Positions 52,683-62,127 of a stretch of 64,000 nucleotides of DNA are shown one piece after another. How positions within the stretch are numbered: position 1 is the stretch's first letter; the number at the start of each line of letters is the position of its first letter. Made by a program: the position numbers and the translations under genes. The DNA is from Nitrospira sp. UBA5698 (GTDB lineage Bacteria > Nitrospirota > Nitrospiria > Nitrospirales > Nitrospiraceae). The stretch spans positions 30,807 through 94,806 of the forward strand of contig DIHK01000057.1 in NCBI GenBank assembly GCA_002420115.1, in the 5' to 3' direction. The notes beneath the pieces were generated by a model. It saw nothing but the letters and a program-made list of their open reading frames with translations. It searched no databases and was not told the DNA's origin.

Positions 52683-54020
52683 TTAGAAACCAATGCCTGC
52701 ATACCTGGCCATCTGCTGCTTTTCTATGAGTCGGCGACCATCTACAAACAGTGGTTGAGGATCCTTCCCCTTCAGGAGTTCGGGAACCCTTTTAAATTCA
52801 TCCCAACGAGTAACTAAGACCACGGCATCCACATCTGAAAGTGCCGCAGCCAGACTTTCACAAAACTCCAGCTCATTGGAATCAAAGAGCTTCCTTGCAT
52901 CATCCATCGCTATAGGATCATAGCCTTTCAGGACCGCCCCCTCCCGCACCAAGCCCTTAATGATAGGTATGGCTGGAGACTCTCTCATATCGTTCGTGTC
53001 GGGCCGAAATGACAAACCAAGGATGGCGACTCGAACTCCCTGCAAGGAAGGGAATTGCCTCTTGAGGATCTTGATGATTTGTTGAGGCTGGCGCTCATTG
53101 ATCGACAACACTGCATTCAGCAAGTCCATCGGCACATGATGCTTTTGCCCATGAGCCGCAAGCGCTTTGACGTCCTTGGGAAAGCAACTCCCACCAAACC
53201 CGCAACCGGCGGAGAGAAATGATACCACCGGCGGCTGGGCTCGCTGTTTACCTGGCAATGGAACAGTCAGATAGCGACTGACGTGAACTCCATGCATCAC
53301 ATCGACCACATCCACGTCCTTAATCGCAGCACACAGATTGGCCATTTCATTGGAAAATGATATGCACGTTGCCAATAAGCTATTGGCTGCATACTTGATC
53401 ATTTCGGCTGTCTTATTATTGGTGCGCAACACTTCCACATCTGGAAATCCTTGATACAGTTCCGCTTGCCGTTCAATGGTCGGCTGATCGATGCCTCCCA
53501 GAACGATTCGATCTGGATACATGAATTCATTGACCGCTTCACCTTCTGTAAGGAACTCCGGATTCATTCCGACTCCAAAGTCCACCCCAGCCTTCTTTCC
53601 GGATGATTCCTCAAGAATCGGCAATACCACCTCATCCGTTGTCCCTGGAACGACCGTGCTCTTCACGACCACCACGTGGTAGCCACGTTTGGCCTTTAAG
53701 GCTTGGCCGAGTTGCTTTGCCACATTCTTGATATACGTCAAGTCGATCTCATTCCCATCGAACGGAGTGCCCACGGCAATCATCGACAGGTCAGTCTGTT
53801 GAACGGCATCAGTGAGATCAGTTGTCGCCCGCAACCTGTCACCCGCATGCTTCTTCAGCAAATCATCTAAGCCACGTTCATATATTGGAGCCGTTCCCTT
53901 ATTGATCAAATCCACCTTGGATTGATCAATATCGACACACATGACATGGTGCCCTTTTTCCGCAAAACACGCTCCGGTCACAATTCCAACATAGCCCGTC
54001 CCGACAATTGAGATCTTCAT
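52683..54020 (-). CDS. UDP-glucose 6-dehydrogenase
   Basis: A 445-residue enzyme of the UDP-glucose/GDP-mannose dehydrogenase family. It has the NAD site KISIVGTGYVGIVTGACFAEKG, VVKSTVVPGTTD near 120, NPEFLTEGEAVNEFMYPDRIV and the catalytic cysteine in GCGFGGSCFPKDVKAL near 265. It oxidises UDP-glucose (or UDP-GlcNAc) to the uronic acid. Together with the decarboxylase-like epimerase upstream (24-base gap) the classical route to UDP-xylose or UDP-glucuronate-derived sugars is present. Confidence 0.93.
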   Translation of the reverse strand: MKISIVGTGYVGIVTGACFAEKGHHVMCVDIDQSKVDLINKGTAPIYERGLDDLLKKHAGDRLRATTDLTDAVQQTDLSMIAVGTPFDGNEIDLTYIKNVAKQLGQALKAKRGYHVVVVKSTVVPGTTDEVVLPILEESSGKKAGVDFGVGMNPEFLTEGEAVNEFMYPDRIVLGGIDQPTIERQAELYQGFPDVEVLRTNNKTAEMIKYAANSLLATCISFSNEMANLCAAIKDVDVVDVMHGVHVSRYLTVPLPGKQRAQPPVVSFLSAGCGFGGSCFPKDVKALAAHGQKHHVPMDLLNAVLSINERQPQQIIKILKRQFPSLQGVRVAILGLSFRPDTNDMRESPAIPIIKGLVREGAVLKGYDPIAMDDARKLFDSNELEFCESLAAALSDVDAVVLVTRWDEFKRVPELLKGKDPQPLFVDGRRLIEKQQMARYAGIGF

Positions 54021-54043
54021 GCCCTTATCCCCCTGCTCTTCAG

Positions 54044-55156
54044 CTACGCATCCTGTGCATCACGATTGCCCTGATACCAGATGAGTGATCGCTTCAATCC
54101 GTCGTCGAGCGCCACGCTCGGGTTATATCCTAGATGAGTACGCGCTTTGGTGATAACGGGACAGCGCCGATTGGGGTTATCGATAAGATAACTTACATCT
54201 TCACTCGCACGACGAATGACCCGTCCCTTGTAGCCAAAGAGATCCCTGGCAAAGGCGGCCAACTTGTCCGCCAACTCGACCATGGAGATTTCTGGCGTCT
54301 CAACTCCGATGTTGTACGCTTCACCTGGGTGCCCCTTCACCAGGACTTTGTAATAGCCGGTCACGGCATCTGACGAATAACAGAACGTTCGCTTGGGTGA
54401 TCCGTCTGAGAGCATCACAATGTCTCGATCACCCATAATGTCGCGGGCGAAATCTGGAATCACGCGCCGGTCACTAATCTTTAAACCGGGGCCATAGTTA
54501 TTGAATGGTCTTGCCACTTTTACAGGGATCCCATACTGATGTGCGAAGTTGACACACAATGTTTCACCATACCGCTTCGCCTCGTCATAACAGGCGCGTG
54601 GCCCGGTACAAGACACGAACCCGCGATAGGTTTCCGGCGTCGGAATACTGTCCGGTGTCGGATCTCCATAAATTTCGCTACTCGAAAAAAACAGAAACCC
54701 TTCTACTGGCTTGTTCATCGATTGCTGATCTCGTGTATACTCAAGCAACATGCGGAGACCGTTGACATTGGCATCCATTGTTCCGATAGGGTCGCGCTTG
54801 TAGTATGTCGGCGAGGCGATAGATGCCGCATGAATGATAAACTGAACATTGCCAATGTCGGCCGGAAGTGGACTCCGAATGTCGTGCCGTACCAGCGTTA
54901 GATTGCGGTCCCCTTCCACCCTGGAGAGCCAGCTAGGCATGCCTCGACTAAAATTATCGAATACCAGAACTTGGATCGGTGGCTTGCCTCCATGTCCAGA
55001 AGCATTCCAGTGCAAGGCAGCCTGGATAAAGTAATGGCCAAGGAAACCGGCTCCACCCGTAATCAATACACGTTTTCCTGAGAGCGATGACAACTCATCC
55101 TTAAGGGCGATACACATTCGATCGAGATCACCCTGCACAACGTCATTGGAATTCAT
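54044..55156 (-). CDS. UDP-glucuronate decarboxylase-like epimerase
   Basis: A 370-residue extended SDR of the UDP-xylose synthase group: VLITGGAGFLGHYFIQAAL near 30-48, catalytic YDEAKRYGE (Y-x3-K) and ARPFNNYGPGL. It probably converts UDP-glucuronate to UDP-xylose or its 4-keto form, using the product of the dehydrogenase encoded next. ATG 55156 is preferred over GTG 55183 because AGAGG lies nine bases upstream. The gap to the next gene upstream is about 150 bases. Confidence 0.82.
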   Translation of the reverse strand: MNSNDVVQGDLDRMCIALKDELSSLSGKRVLITGGAGFLGHYFIQAALHWNASGHGGKPPIQVLVFDNFSRGMPSWLSRVEGDRNLTLVRHDIRSPLPADIGNVQFIIHAASIASPTYYKRDPIGTMDANVNGLRMLLEYTRDQQSMNKPVEGFLFFSSSEIYGDPTPDSIPTPETYRGFVSCTGPRACYDEAKRYGETLCVNFAHQYGIPVKVARPFNNYGPGLKISDRRVIPDFARDIMGDRDIVMLSDGSPKRTFCYSSDAVTGYYKVLVKGHPGEAYNIGVETPEISMVELADKLAAFARDLFGYKGRVIRRASEDVSYLIDNPNRRCPVITKARTHLGYNPSVALDDGLKRSLIWYQGNRDAQDA

Positions 55157-55306
55157 TTGGACCATCCTCTTCCTTGCCGACACATCGTGACCTACTCACT
55201 GCATTCACATGAGGCGAGACTCTTGAGTCAGATCTGAGAAGTTTGACTACTTCAAGAACTCTCCTCAAACCGGGAACACCGTAAGAAGACTGGTAGATGT
55301 CGTTGG

Positions 55307-56515
55307 TTAATGCGCTGATGGGGCAGTGGCCGAGAGAGATTGCAATACCTCCGACACCACTCTTTCTTGTTGATCTGCAGTGAGTCCAGGGAACATCGGG
55401 AGCGACAAAATATGTGTGGCCGACTGCTCGGCGATCGGAAAGTCACCCACGTGATAACCAAGATGTTCGTAGGCTTTCGTGAGATGTAATGCGACCGGAT
55501 AGTGAATCCCTGTTCCGATACCCGCGTCGGTCAGCTTTTGCTGGAGGCGAGCACGATCCTCAACCTGTATGACATAGAGATGATAGACCGACCGAGCCCA
55601 GCTCGGCTGATGTGGCACTGTCAGGAGTCCTTGCACTCCTGCGAACAACTTGCCGTACCGTTCAGCAGCCTGCCGACGCTGCTCATTCCATGTGCCTAGA
55701 TGTCGTAGTTTGACCCGCAGAAATCCGGCCTGGATCGCATCAAGGCGGCCGTTATAGCCTTCGATATCGTGGAAGTACTTTTTTGATTGTCCATGATCAC
55801 GCAAGAGTCGGCAGGTCTGGGCGAGTTGTTCATCATTGGTTGTCATCGCTCCCGCTTCTCCGCAGGCGCCAAGGTTCTTGCCAGGATAAAAGCTGAACGC
55901 GGCGGCCTGCCCCATTGAACCGGCTTTGTGCCACCGACTGTCTTTTTGTGAGAAGTATTCTGCTCCCTGTGCTTGGCAGGCATCCTCGATTACTTTGAGG
56001 TTGTATTGGCTAGCCAAATCCAGAATGGCGTCCATGTCAGCCATTTGGCCATAGAGATGAACAGGAACGACAGCCGTGACGGGCTTACCGGTGGCGTTGT
56101 GTACGACTTGTCGTGTTTTTGGATTCCACCTGCACCTGCGTTCAAGGTACTCGCGCAGTTTAGCGGGATCCATGGTATAGGTTTGTGGATCAATATCGAC
56201 GAAGTCTGGACGGGCGCCCGCCTGGGATATCGCCTCGGTCGTGGCAATGAATGTGTTTGGAACTGTGATGACGATGTCTCCCGACTTTACACCGGCAGCG
56301 ATGAGGGCAAACCGAAGGGCATCGGTACCACTTCCCAGACCGACGCAGAGTTGTGCTTCGCAGAATCGTGCAAACTCCTCTTCAAACCCTTGCACCATCG
56401 GGCCACCGATGAACCCAGCGGTCTTCAGGGCGTTCTTCAGGACTTCGACCAATTCTCCTTCAAACTCTCGATGGACGGTGACTAGATCCAGAAACGGGAT
56501 ATTCGCGTTAGTCAT
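55307..56515 (-). CDS. DegT/DnrJ/EryC1/StrS sugar aminotransferase
   Basis: A 402-residue PLP enzyme. The PLP lysine is in AFSFYPGKNLGACGEAGA near 208-225; VGLGSGTDALRFAL and PVHLYGQMADMDAI are other landmarks. It transaminates a keto-nucleotide sugar. WlbC/WbpE-like activity at C3 of a UDP-sugar acid is likely, followed by acetylation by the adjacent hexapeptide transferase. There is a gap of about 100 bases to that gene, carrying the repeat at 56541-56590. Confidence 0.9.
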   Translation of the reverse strand: MTNANIPFLDLVTVHREFEGELVEVLKNALKTAGFIGGPMVQGFEEEFARFCEAQLCVGLGSGTDALRFALIAAGVKSGDIVITVPNTFIATTEAISQAGARPDFVDIDPQTYTMDPAKLREYLERRCRWNPKTRQVVHNATGKPVTAVVPVHLYGQMADMDAILDLASQYNLKVIEDACQAQGAEYFSQKDSRWHKAGSMGQAAAFSFYPGKNLGACGEAGAMTTNDEQLAQTCRLLRDHGQSKKYFHDIEGYNGRLDAIQAGFLRVKLRHLGTWNEQRRQAAERYGKLFAGVQGLLTVPHQPSWARSVYHLYVIQVEDRARLQQKLTDAGIGTGIHYPVALHLTKAYEHLGYHVGDFPIAEQSATHILSLPMFPGLTADQQERVVSEVLQSLSATAPSAH

Positions 56516-56540
56516 CTGGGCCTCCAGGTGTTCTTATGGG

Positions 56541-56590
56541 GTTCGTGAAGCGGCTAAAGACGTGAAGCGTAAAAGGTGAAAAGTGAGACG
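56541..56590. repeat. Interspersed intergenic repeat, copy 1
   Basis: Contains GTTCGTGAAGCG at 56541-56552 and a block at 56567-56588 which is nearly identical to the one at 62106-62127 (two mismatches over 22 bases). The purine-rich GTGAA/GCGTAAA pattern suggests a short degenerate minisatellite-like family. Confidence 0.55.
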
Positions 56591-56603
56591 AAAGATGTGA
56601 AGC

Positions 56604-56636
56604 CAGCTTCGCCCGCTGCTCAGCGAGGCGAAGCTG
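56604..56636. terminator. Ten-bp stem-loop at the end of the acetyltransferase gene
   Basis: CAGCTTCGCC and GGCGAAGCTG form a perfect 10-bp stem around 13 bases, which can add a shorter CGCT/AGCG stem. It spans the stop codon at 56620. On the minus strand no clean T-run follows, so it may be a weak terminator or an mRNA-stabilising hairpin. Confidence 0.4.
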
Positions 56637-57243
56637 ACTTTACGGTCTCGTTGCGGGCATACCGCACGACTCTTCCTGGATTCCCTGCGACGATCGCATG
56701 GGCCGGCACGTCCTTTGTCACGACCGCACCGGCTCCAATCAGCGCTTGTTCCCCGATCACCACATTAGCCAGAATCGTCACACCTGATCCGATTGATGCG
56801 CCTCGCTTTACCAATGTGGTTTCGACATTCCAATCGGCCTCGGTCTGTAGAGATCCCGTTGGCGTGGTCGCACGAGGAAACGTGTCATTGACGAATGTGA
56901 CGTTATGTCCGATAAAGACCTCATCCTCGATCGTCACCCCCTCACAAATGAAGGTATGGCTCGAGATCTTGCACCGTTTCCCAATTCTGGCGTTCTTCTG
57001 AATCTCCACAAACGCTCCAATTTTAGTGTCGTCGCCCACTTCACACCCATAGAGATTGATGAATTTTGAGAATTTCACATTCTTCCCGAGCCTGACATCT
57101 GGCGCAATGCAAGTAAACGCGTTAGGGGCTGTCGTACTCGTCTTCGACTCCTCGGTCGGACTCGGCATAGGCGGGCCTACTGTACCGTCCTGCAGAGTAT
57201 CAAGGTCCGCACAGACGAGTGCGCGTTTCGGTGCATGTTCCAT
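56620..57243 (-). CDS. Hexapeptide N-acetyltransferase (WlbB/WbpD-like)
   Basis: A 207-residue left-handed beta-helix enzyme: NVKFSKFINLYGCEVGDDTKIG, FVEIQKNARIGKRCKISS, FIGHNVTFVNDTFPRA, and a closing VPAHAIVAGNPGRVVRYA. The pattern, with the FVND segment, is typical of WlbB/WbpD, which acetylate the 3-amino group of UDP-GlcNAc3NA. It would follow the neighbouring aminotransferase. ATG 57243 (AAGGA eight bases upstream) is preferred over GTG 57276. Confidence 0.88.
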   Translation of the reverse strand: MEHAPKRALVCADLDTLQDGTVGPPMPSPTEESKTSTTAPNAFTCIAPDVRLGKNVKFSKFINLYGCEVGDDTKIGAFVEIQKNARIGKRCKISSHTFICEGVTIEDEVFIGHNVTFVNDTFPRATTPTGSLQTEADWNVETTLVKRGASIGSGVTILANVVIGEQALIGAGAVVTKDVPAHAIVAGNPGRVVRYARNETVKSASPR

Positions 57244-57381
57244 AGACTCCGTCCTTATGATGCTGCCACCTGCCACAAGCCAACTATGGTGAGCAGATGT
57301 ACGATATGTCGTGATAGCAATCGAGAAATTAGGACTGTGGCAAGAAATGAGGTGAACTGTGCTGACGATTCGTACGCCCTA

Positions 57382-59718
57382 CTACTTCACTTTCTCAATT
57401 AAACGCTCCGAGGCATAGGGCATGGCATACCCGTATATATGGTGAGCCATGCTCTGCGCATCGACTCGGTTAAGAATCACTTGCTGACGCGTCGCCAAGC
57501 TCAACATTGTGAAAGCTTTTCGCACAAGATTCCGGGGCGTAGATCCTGCCCGGATCACCCACACAATCTCGTCGGCTAGACTCGCCAAGATACCTACGCT
57601 TGCGCTGGATAAGACCGGTGGCGTATTCAGGAAGATATACTGAAATTGTTCGCGCAGTGTCGGCAAAATCGTTTTCAACTGTTGGATTCTCCAAAGCTCA
57701 TTATATTCACCTGTCAGTCCCCCAGCCGCCAAGATTGAGCATGCTGACTCATCGATCACTGATAAACAGTTCTCGAGTGACGTCTGGCCATCCAAGAGCT
57801 CCGTCAATCCTGCGCGAGCGGGAATCCTGGCATAGTGATGAAGAGCCGGCCGTTGAAAGTCACAATCGATCAGCAGAGTCTTTTTCCCAAGATCTCGTGC
57901 CATCGTGTAGCCAAGATTCACTACCGTCGTCGTTTTCCCTTCGCCCGTGAGCGCACTGGCGATTTCTACCACCGTAGAATGGCGTCCTTCACTCGAGAGC
58001 GCCAGTTTGGTTGCCGCCATTCGATATTGTTCGGCAGCAATTGAACGAGGCTGCCACTTAGCAACCAAGCCCAAGTTCTCCAATGTGAATCCATTTCGAA
58101 TGGCGGTTGGCTTCTGTATCGAAAGGGCAGGAGAGCTGTCACTGGTTATTCTAAGGCCAGTCTTTGCCGGCACGCTGATCTGAGGGCTTAGGGTTAGGAA
58201 CTCAGGTATGCTTGCCAACACCTGGATGCCGGGCAAGAGTTCCACTTCTTCTCTTCGCTTAAACGTTGGATTCAATTGATCGATTCCTAGTGCTAGGGCA
58301 ATGCCGAAACCACCTCCTCCTATGAAGCCAAATATCATGATCGCCAATCGATTGGGTTTCTCGGCTTTCTGAGGAAGATTAGCTGGGTCCATGACACGAA
58401 TCTGTTCACCTTGCTGACGTTTCTCAAGATTTTCAGCTACGCGAGCGTTCAAGCGTTTATCCAGCAAGGCTTGGTAGTTCTTCTGCATGTTGTCGTAGTC
58501 GCGGACCAGGATCATTAATTGCTGTTCATGCGACGGTGTTCGCTCAACTCTGTTCTCTAATTCTCTCATGTCTCGCTTGATTCGGGCTTCCTTTGCCTTG
58601 AGGTTTGTGATGTCCAGTCTGACCTCGTCCATTTGAGACGCAAGCTTCTGCGTTGATGAGTCAACTACTCTTCCCACTTCCACATGGCGATCCAGTGGGG
58701 ATTCTTTGGACTGCACAAAGTGTCTGTTCTCTGCAATACGGCTTTGGAGTTCTGCGATCTCTTCTTTGAGAGCGGCGACGTCGGGGTAGGTGTCTTTGTA
58801 CATCGCCATCAATGTCGCCAGCTGCTTTTGCAACTCACTCAAGCGAACGATCAGTGGATCTTGAACCGACTGACTTCTCACAGAGGGCATCAGTGGGCTG
58901 GACGCACGGTCTTTCATTTCATACTGCTCATATTGCATCAGCGTCTTTTCAAAAAGGCTCTGTCGCGCAGTGAGGCTGTGGATGGTCTCAGTGGTTGTGT
59001 TGAGTTCTGTCTGTAGTCGATCTAATGTCCTGAGGTTCGCCTCCTTCTGCTCTGGAAGCTCGGTGACATAGCGCGTCTTGAATTCGCTGATGGCACGTTC
59101 CTTCACCTCCAAGAGCCTTTGTGCATCCTGTAACTCTTGCTCTAGAAAGGATGAGACGCTCGTCACAAGCTGCTCACGAACTCTGGAGTTTTCCTCAACA
59201 AATAATGCAGCGAGTTTTTCCGTCACCTTCATGGCCGTCATGGGATCTTCGTGGGCGAATGAAATGGAGATGGCTTCGACACTCTTGCCCCAGGTGCTGG
59301 GGGTGCCAACGGTCTCTACCTTAATCGTTTTACGCAAGGTCTCAATCGCTGACTCAATCCCTTCGCGCCGGATTTGTGTCTCATAGGGTTTGTACTCTTC
59401 TAGGATGCGACTAAGAAATGTCCGACTCAGTACTTGCTGCTGAATTGTTGTGAGTCGCTGTTCAATATTGGCTCCTCCGATACCTTTCACGTAGTCTTCA
59501 GGGATCTTCTGATTTTCGATCAAGATCAGGGTGCTGGAGCGATAACTTTTGGGCAGGGCGACGCACAAAAAGGCGGCGATGCCGACCCCTGCCACAAGCG
59601 AGCCCAGCACGACCCATTTCCGACGGATGATGTTACGCCAATATCCTTGGATCAGCACCGGCAAAGGATCTGACGGTGGGTCGTAAAGAGGAGGAAGCTC
59701 GATGTCGCTCGTAGTCAT
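57382..59718 (-). CDS. Wzc-type chain-length regulator with cytoplasmic kinase domain
   Basis: A 778-residue inner-membrane protein: a Wzz domain flanked by two transmembrane helices (VVLGSLVAGVGIAAFLCVALP near 35-55 and a second near 465-485) with long coiled-coil segments between. The cytoplasmic ATPase has Walker A GEGKTTTVVNLGYT near 610 and Walker B LLIDCDFQRP near 636. Such proteins set polymer length together with Wzy. The C-terminus (YGYAMPYASERLIEKVK) has only two or three tyrosines, fewer than the usual tyrosine cluster. It is directly followed by the outer-membrane and Wza-type genes upstream. Confidence 0.92.
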   Translation of the reverse strand: MTTSDIELPPLYDPPSDPLPVLIQGYWRNIIRRKWVVLGSLVAGVGIAAFLCVALPKSYRSSTLILIENQKIPEDYVKGIGGANIEQRLTTIQQQVLSRTFLSRILEEYKPYETQIRREGIESAIETLRKTIKVETVGTPSTWGKSVEAISISFAHEDPMTAMKVTEKLAALFVEENSRVREQLVTSVSSFLEQELQDAQRLLEVKERAISEFKTRYVTELPEQKEANLRTLDRLQTELNTTTETIHSLTARQSLFEKTLMQYEQYEMKDRASSPLMPSVRSQSVQDPLIVRLSELQKQLATLMAMYKDTYPDVAALKEEIAELQSRIAENRHFVQSKESPLDRHVEVGRVVDSSTQKLASQMDEVRLDITNLKAKEARIKRDMRELENRVERTPSHEQQLMILVRDYDNMQKNYQALLDKRLNARVAENLEKRQQGEQIRVMDPANLPQKAEKPNRLAIMIFGFIGGGGFGIALALGIDQLNPTFKRREEVELLPGIQVLASIPEFLTLSPQISVPAKTGLRITSDSSPALSIQKPTAIRNGFTLENLGLVAKWQPRSIAAEQYRMAATKLALSSEGRHSTVVEIASALTGEGKTTTVVNLGYTMARDLGKKTLLIDCDFQRPALHHYARIPARAGLTELLDGQTSLENCLSVIDESACSILAAGGLTGEYNELWRIQQLKTILPTLREQFQYIFLNTPPVLSSASVGILASLADEIVWVIRAGSTPRNLVRKAFTMLSLATRQQVILNRVDAQSMAHHIYGYAMPYASERLIEKVK

Positions 59719-59732
59719 ATCTTCTTCACTAC

Positions 59733-61097
59733 TTAGTAGAATGCCTTCGCGAGTGCGATTTGTCCCACGTGTCTGTCGAAAGCAAAATGGGCTCCTCTGA
59801 ATACATTATCAACATTCTGGTAGCTGTAGGTTAGCGTGAGAAACGTGTCCTGGGTCACGCGATAGAGCATCCCCCCCATTCCCCCCACAGTGGTCCAGGA
59901 GAGGCCACTTGCGGAATTCGATCCGTACTCGTTGGCAACGCTAAAGTTCCCGCCAAACAGAACGACCACATCGTCGATCGGGGTATTCTGAGTGATATTA
60001 CACGATACCATGTGATTGAGCAGCGCCACGCTTTGGAACTGAAACGACGGAGCGATACCCGTTCGGTATGCGAGCGTCAGCGATGTAGTTGGGTTCTTCC
60101 AAAGCAAAGCAAGGCTACCGAGCGGTGCGATTACAGAGGAGAACGGAAGTCCATTCAATTCTCCAGATAGCAGCTGCACGCCACCGGAGGCATCGACAGT
60201 GACAGTGGGAGAAAATCTGTGAGTCCACCCCAGAGTTCCGCCTCTTGTCTTAAACGACCCTAGTCGACCTTGGTCAAAATCACTTGCAGTGAAGTCCACT
60301 CGTAGTGAGTCATAAAGAGAGACCTGCGTGAGCAGGCCGGCAGTGTAGGTGGAAACGTTTTGGCTGATCAGACTCGTGGCCTGCTGGACCTCCGCTGCTC
60401 CATAATGGATAAAGCTATTTGTGAAGCTTCCAGTCAATTTGATCTTTCCGGTGAGCGGAAGCTCGAGAGCAGTGTTGACGCTGTTGGAACTTGTATTGGC
60501 ACGGGTTGCCTGAAAGCCTGCGACGAAAGGGTTTGCCTGTATACCTGATTGGTCGCCCAAAAGAAACGCTGGAGGCTGGGGACTATAAAAATACGTATCG
60601 GATACGGTGAGCCTCGCCCCTGGTCTCCATCGGCTTAAGAGATTGCTCAGGTCCAGCGTCGCACCGGCGTTGGCTCCCACATAACTGAGTCCTGTATTGA
60701 TCGCGTAATACCCACCGACTGCTCCCACAACAGCATTTAACTTCACCAGATTTTCTTGAGCGGTATATAATGCTCTCACTTGCGGCACGATTGTCGTGAC
60801 GAAATCCTCCGGCGTCAGACCACGAAGCTGGCTCTTTGGTGCAAAAAATACATTGCTGTCGTATCGCTCAGAAACTTGAATCGATGGAACCAGACGTAAC
60901 CCATCACCGGTCCGCCTTAAACTGGGATCGGTTGCCCCACTAAACGCTGTTCCTGGAATAATCGGCATTCCTCCACCCATCCCACCACCAGTTGCTCCAC
61001 CGATATCACCCATCTGCGCCTGACTGAGCGAAGACCACCCCACACCTATCCCAAGGATGAGGCCTGCGATATGCACACGAAGCCATCTTTTGCTCAC
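59733..61097 (-). CDS. Outer-membrane beta-barrel protein, XrtA-system type
   Basis: A 454-residue protein with a signal peptide (RVHIAGLILGIGVGWSSLSQ, cut after SQA), a glycine/methionine-rich linker (GGATGGGMGGGMP) and then many alternating aromatic/polar strands. The last residue is phenylalanine-tyrosine (KAFY), typical of barrels. It resembles the TIGR03016-type outer-membrane proteins linked to PEP-CTERM systems, and may be the outer-membrane channel or a surface barrel for the polymer. The GTG start directly abuts the Wza stop codon. Confidence 0.83.
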   Translation of the reverse strand: MSKRWLRVHIAGLILGIGVGWSSLSQAQMGDIGGATGGGMGGGMPIIPGTAFSGATDPSLRRTGDGLRLVPSIQVSERYDSNVFFAPKSQLRGLTPEDFVTTIVPQVRALYTAQENLVKLNAVVGAVGGYYAINTGLSYVGANAGATLDLSNLLSRWRPGARLTVSDTYFYSPQPPAFLLGDQSGIQANPFVAGFQATRANTSSNSVNTALELPLTGKIKLTGSFTNSFIHYGAAEVQQATSLISQNVSTYTAGLLTQVSLYDSLRVDFTASDFDQGRLGSFKTRGGTLGWTHRFSPTVTVDASGGVQLLSGELNGLPFSSVIAPLGSLALLWKNPTTSLTLAYRTGIAPSFQFQSVALLNHMVSCNITQNTPIDDVVVLFGGNFSVANEYGSNSASGLSWTTVGGMGGMLYRVTQDTFLTLTYSYQNVDNVFRGAHFAFDRHVGQIALAKAFY

Positions 61098-61712
61098 CTA
61101 AGGCACCACGATGACATCGCCGCTTAGGAGTATGAAATTTCCCGGTACAGCGACGCCTTTGACAATGTCGTCATAACGTACCGGAATTTCGATCTGGTGC
61201 TTCTCTTCATGGCCAACGGCCCCGGTACTCACATTGCGTAAGACCTTGATTTTGTTCTTCTTCGCAAAGGGTGCAAAACCGCCGCCCAGTGCCACGCCCT
61301 GCATCACATTGGCATAGGATTTTAGTGGGTATTTCCCTGGCTTTAAGACTTCTCCTAAAACATAAATGAAGTAGCTGTTCACTTCTTTTACTTGAACCGT
61401 GACGATCGGCGATGAGACATATTCCGTGAGTCGCTCGCTGATGCGCTTTGCTAACGTATTCGCAGTCAGACCGGCAGCCGGCACATCCCCAATGAGGGGC
61501 AGGGTGATCGTGCCATCCGGACGAATTGTCACCTCGCCAGACAGGTCAGGACTTTTCCAGACGGTCACTTTCAGGACATCTTCCGGCCCAAGAAAAAAAT
61601 CAGATGGCTCCGTCAGATGGACTCTGTAATCCACCCTCGTTTCTGCGCACCCGACCATAGTAAATGCTATGGTGGCGATGACAATCCAATTAGGTATTTG
61701 ACTCATCCTCAT
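61098..61712 (-). CDS. Wza-type polysaccharide export lipoprotein
   Basis: A 204-residue lipoprotein: the lipobox is in FTMVGCAET, followed by the polysaccharide-export domain (FFLGPEDVLKVTVWKSPDLSG, VTIRPDGTITLPLIGDVPAAG) and a SLBB-type stretch YFIYVLGEVLKPGKYPLKS. It would be part of the outer-membrane export path with the barrel protein downstream. It is short relative to Wza from E. coli, as is usual for XrtA-type clusters. Starts at ATG 61712 or ATG 61706. Confidence 0.92.
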   Translation of the reverse strand: MRMSQIPNWIVIATIAFTMVGCAETRVDYRVHLTEPSDFFLGPEDVLKVTVWKSPDLSGEVTIRPDGTITLPLIGDVPAAGLTANTLAKRISERLTEYVSSPIVTVQVKEVNSYFIYVLGEVLKPGKYPLKSYANVMQGVALGGGFAPFAKKNKIKVLRNVSTGAVGHEEKHQIEIPVRYDDIVKGVAVPGNFILLSGDVIVVP

Positions 61713-61748
61713 TATTATCTCTTTGCAATAATTATCAGTGATGTCTCT

Positions 61749-62033
61749 CTAACAGTCTCCCCTGACATCTCTAATCAACGCAGCTCGGAGTGTTGCGTAA
61801 TCAAGCGTGAGTTCAGCAAATTGTCGTTTGAGGCGTTGATTCTCATCCTCCAGTGAGCGTAATCGTTGGCTAACAGCAGCCGGCTGCTTCACATCGGCGC
61901 ACTTCACTCGCCACCGGTAGAGAGTTCTAATAGAAACTCCATATCGATGTGAGACATCTGCAGCCATTTCACCGGCATTCAGTTCAGACACTATGGCTGC
62001 TTTTTGATCTTCGGTAAAGCGGAGCCTGGACAT
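61749..62033 (-). CDS. Orphan IS3-type HTH protein (transposase OrfA-like)
   Basis: A 94-residue protein. The N-terminal part has the IS3/IS911 OrfA helix-turn-helix (LRFTEDQKAAIVSELNAGEM and YGVSIRTLYRWR), followed by a leucine-zipper-like helix RLRSLEDENQRLKRQFAELTL. No OrfB partner or inverted repeats were seen around it. It is either a remnant of an insertion sequence or an exapted DNA-binding regulator of the cluster. It lies 36 bases upstream of the wza-like gene. Confidence 0.7.
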   Translation of the reverse strand: MSRLRFTEDQKAAIVSELNAGEMAADVSHRYGVSIRTLYRWRVKCADVKQPAAVSQRLRSLEDENQRLKRQFAELTLDYATLRAALIRDVRGDC

Positions 62034-62082
62034 GGCAACAGACAGGTTTACGAATCTACATTACTGGAGATGGTGAATCGTC

Positions 62083-62127
62083 GTTCGTGAAGCGTGAACT
62101 ATGGAGCGTAAAGAGTGAAAAGTGAGA
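62083..62127. repeat. Interspersed intergenic repeat, copy 2
   Basis: Shares GTTCGTGAAGCG (62083-62094) and a 22-base block (62106-62127, two mismatches) with the copy at 56541-56590. It lies in the gap between the HTH gene and the antiterminator gene. Further GAAACTTGAAGCTCGAAACG-type sequence appears just downstream on the minus strand. Confidence 0.55.
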
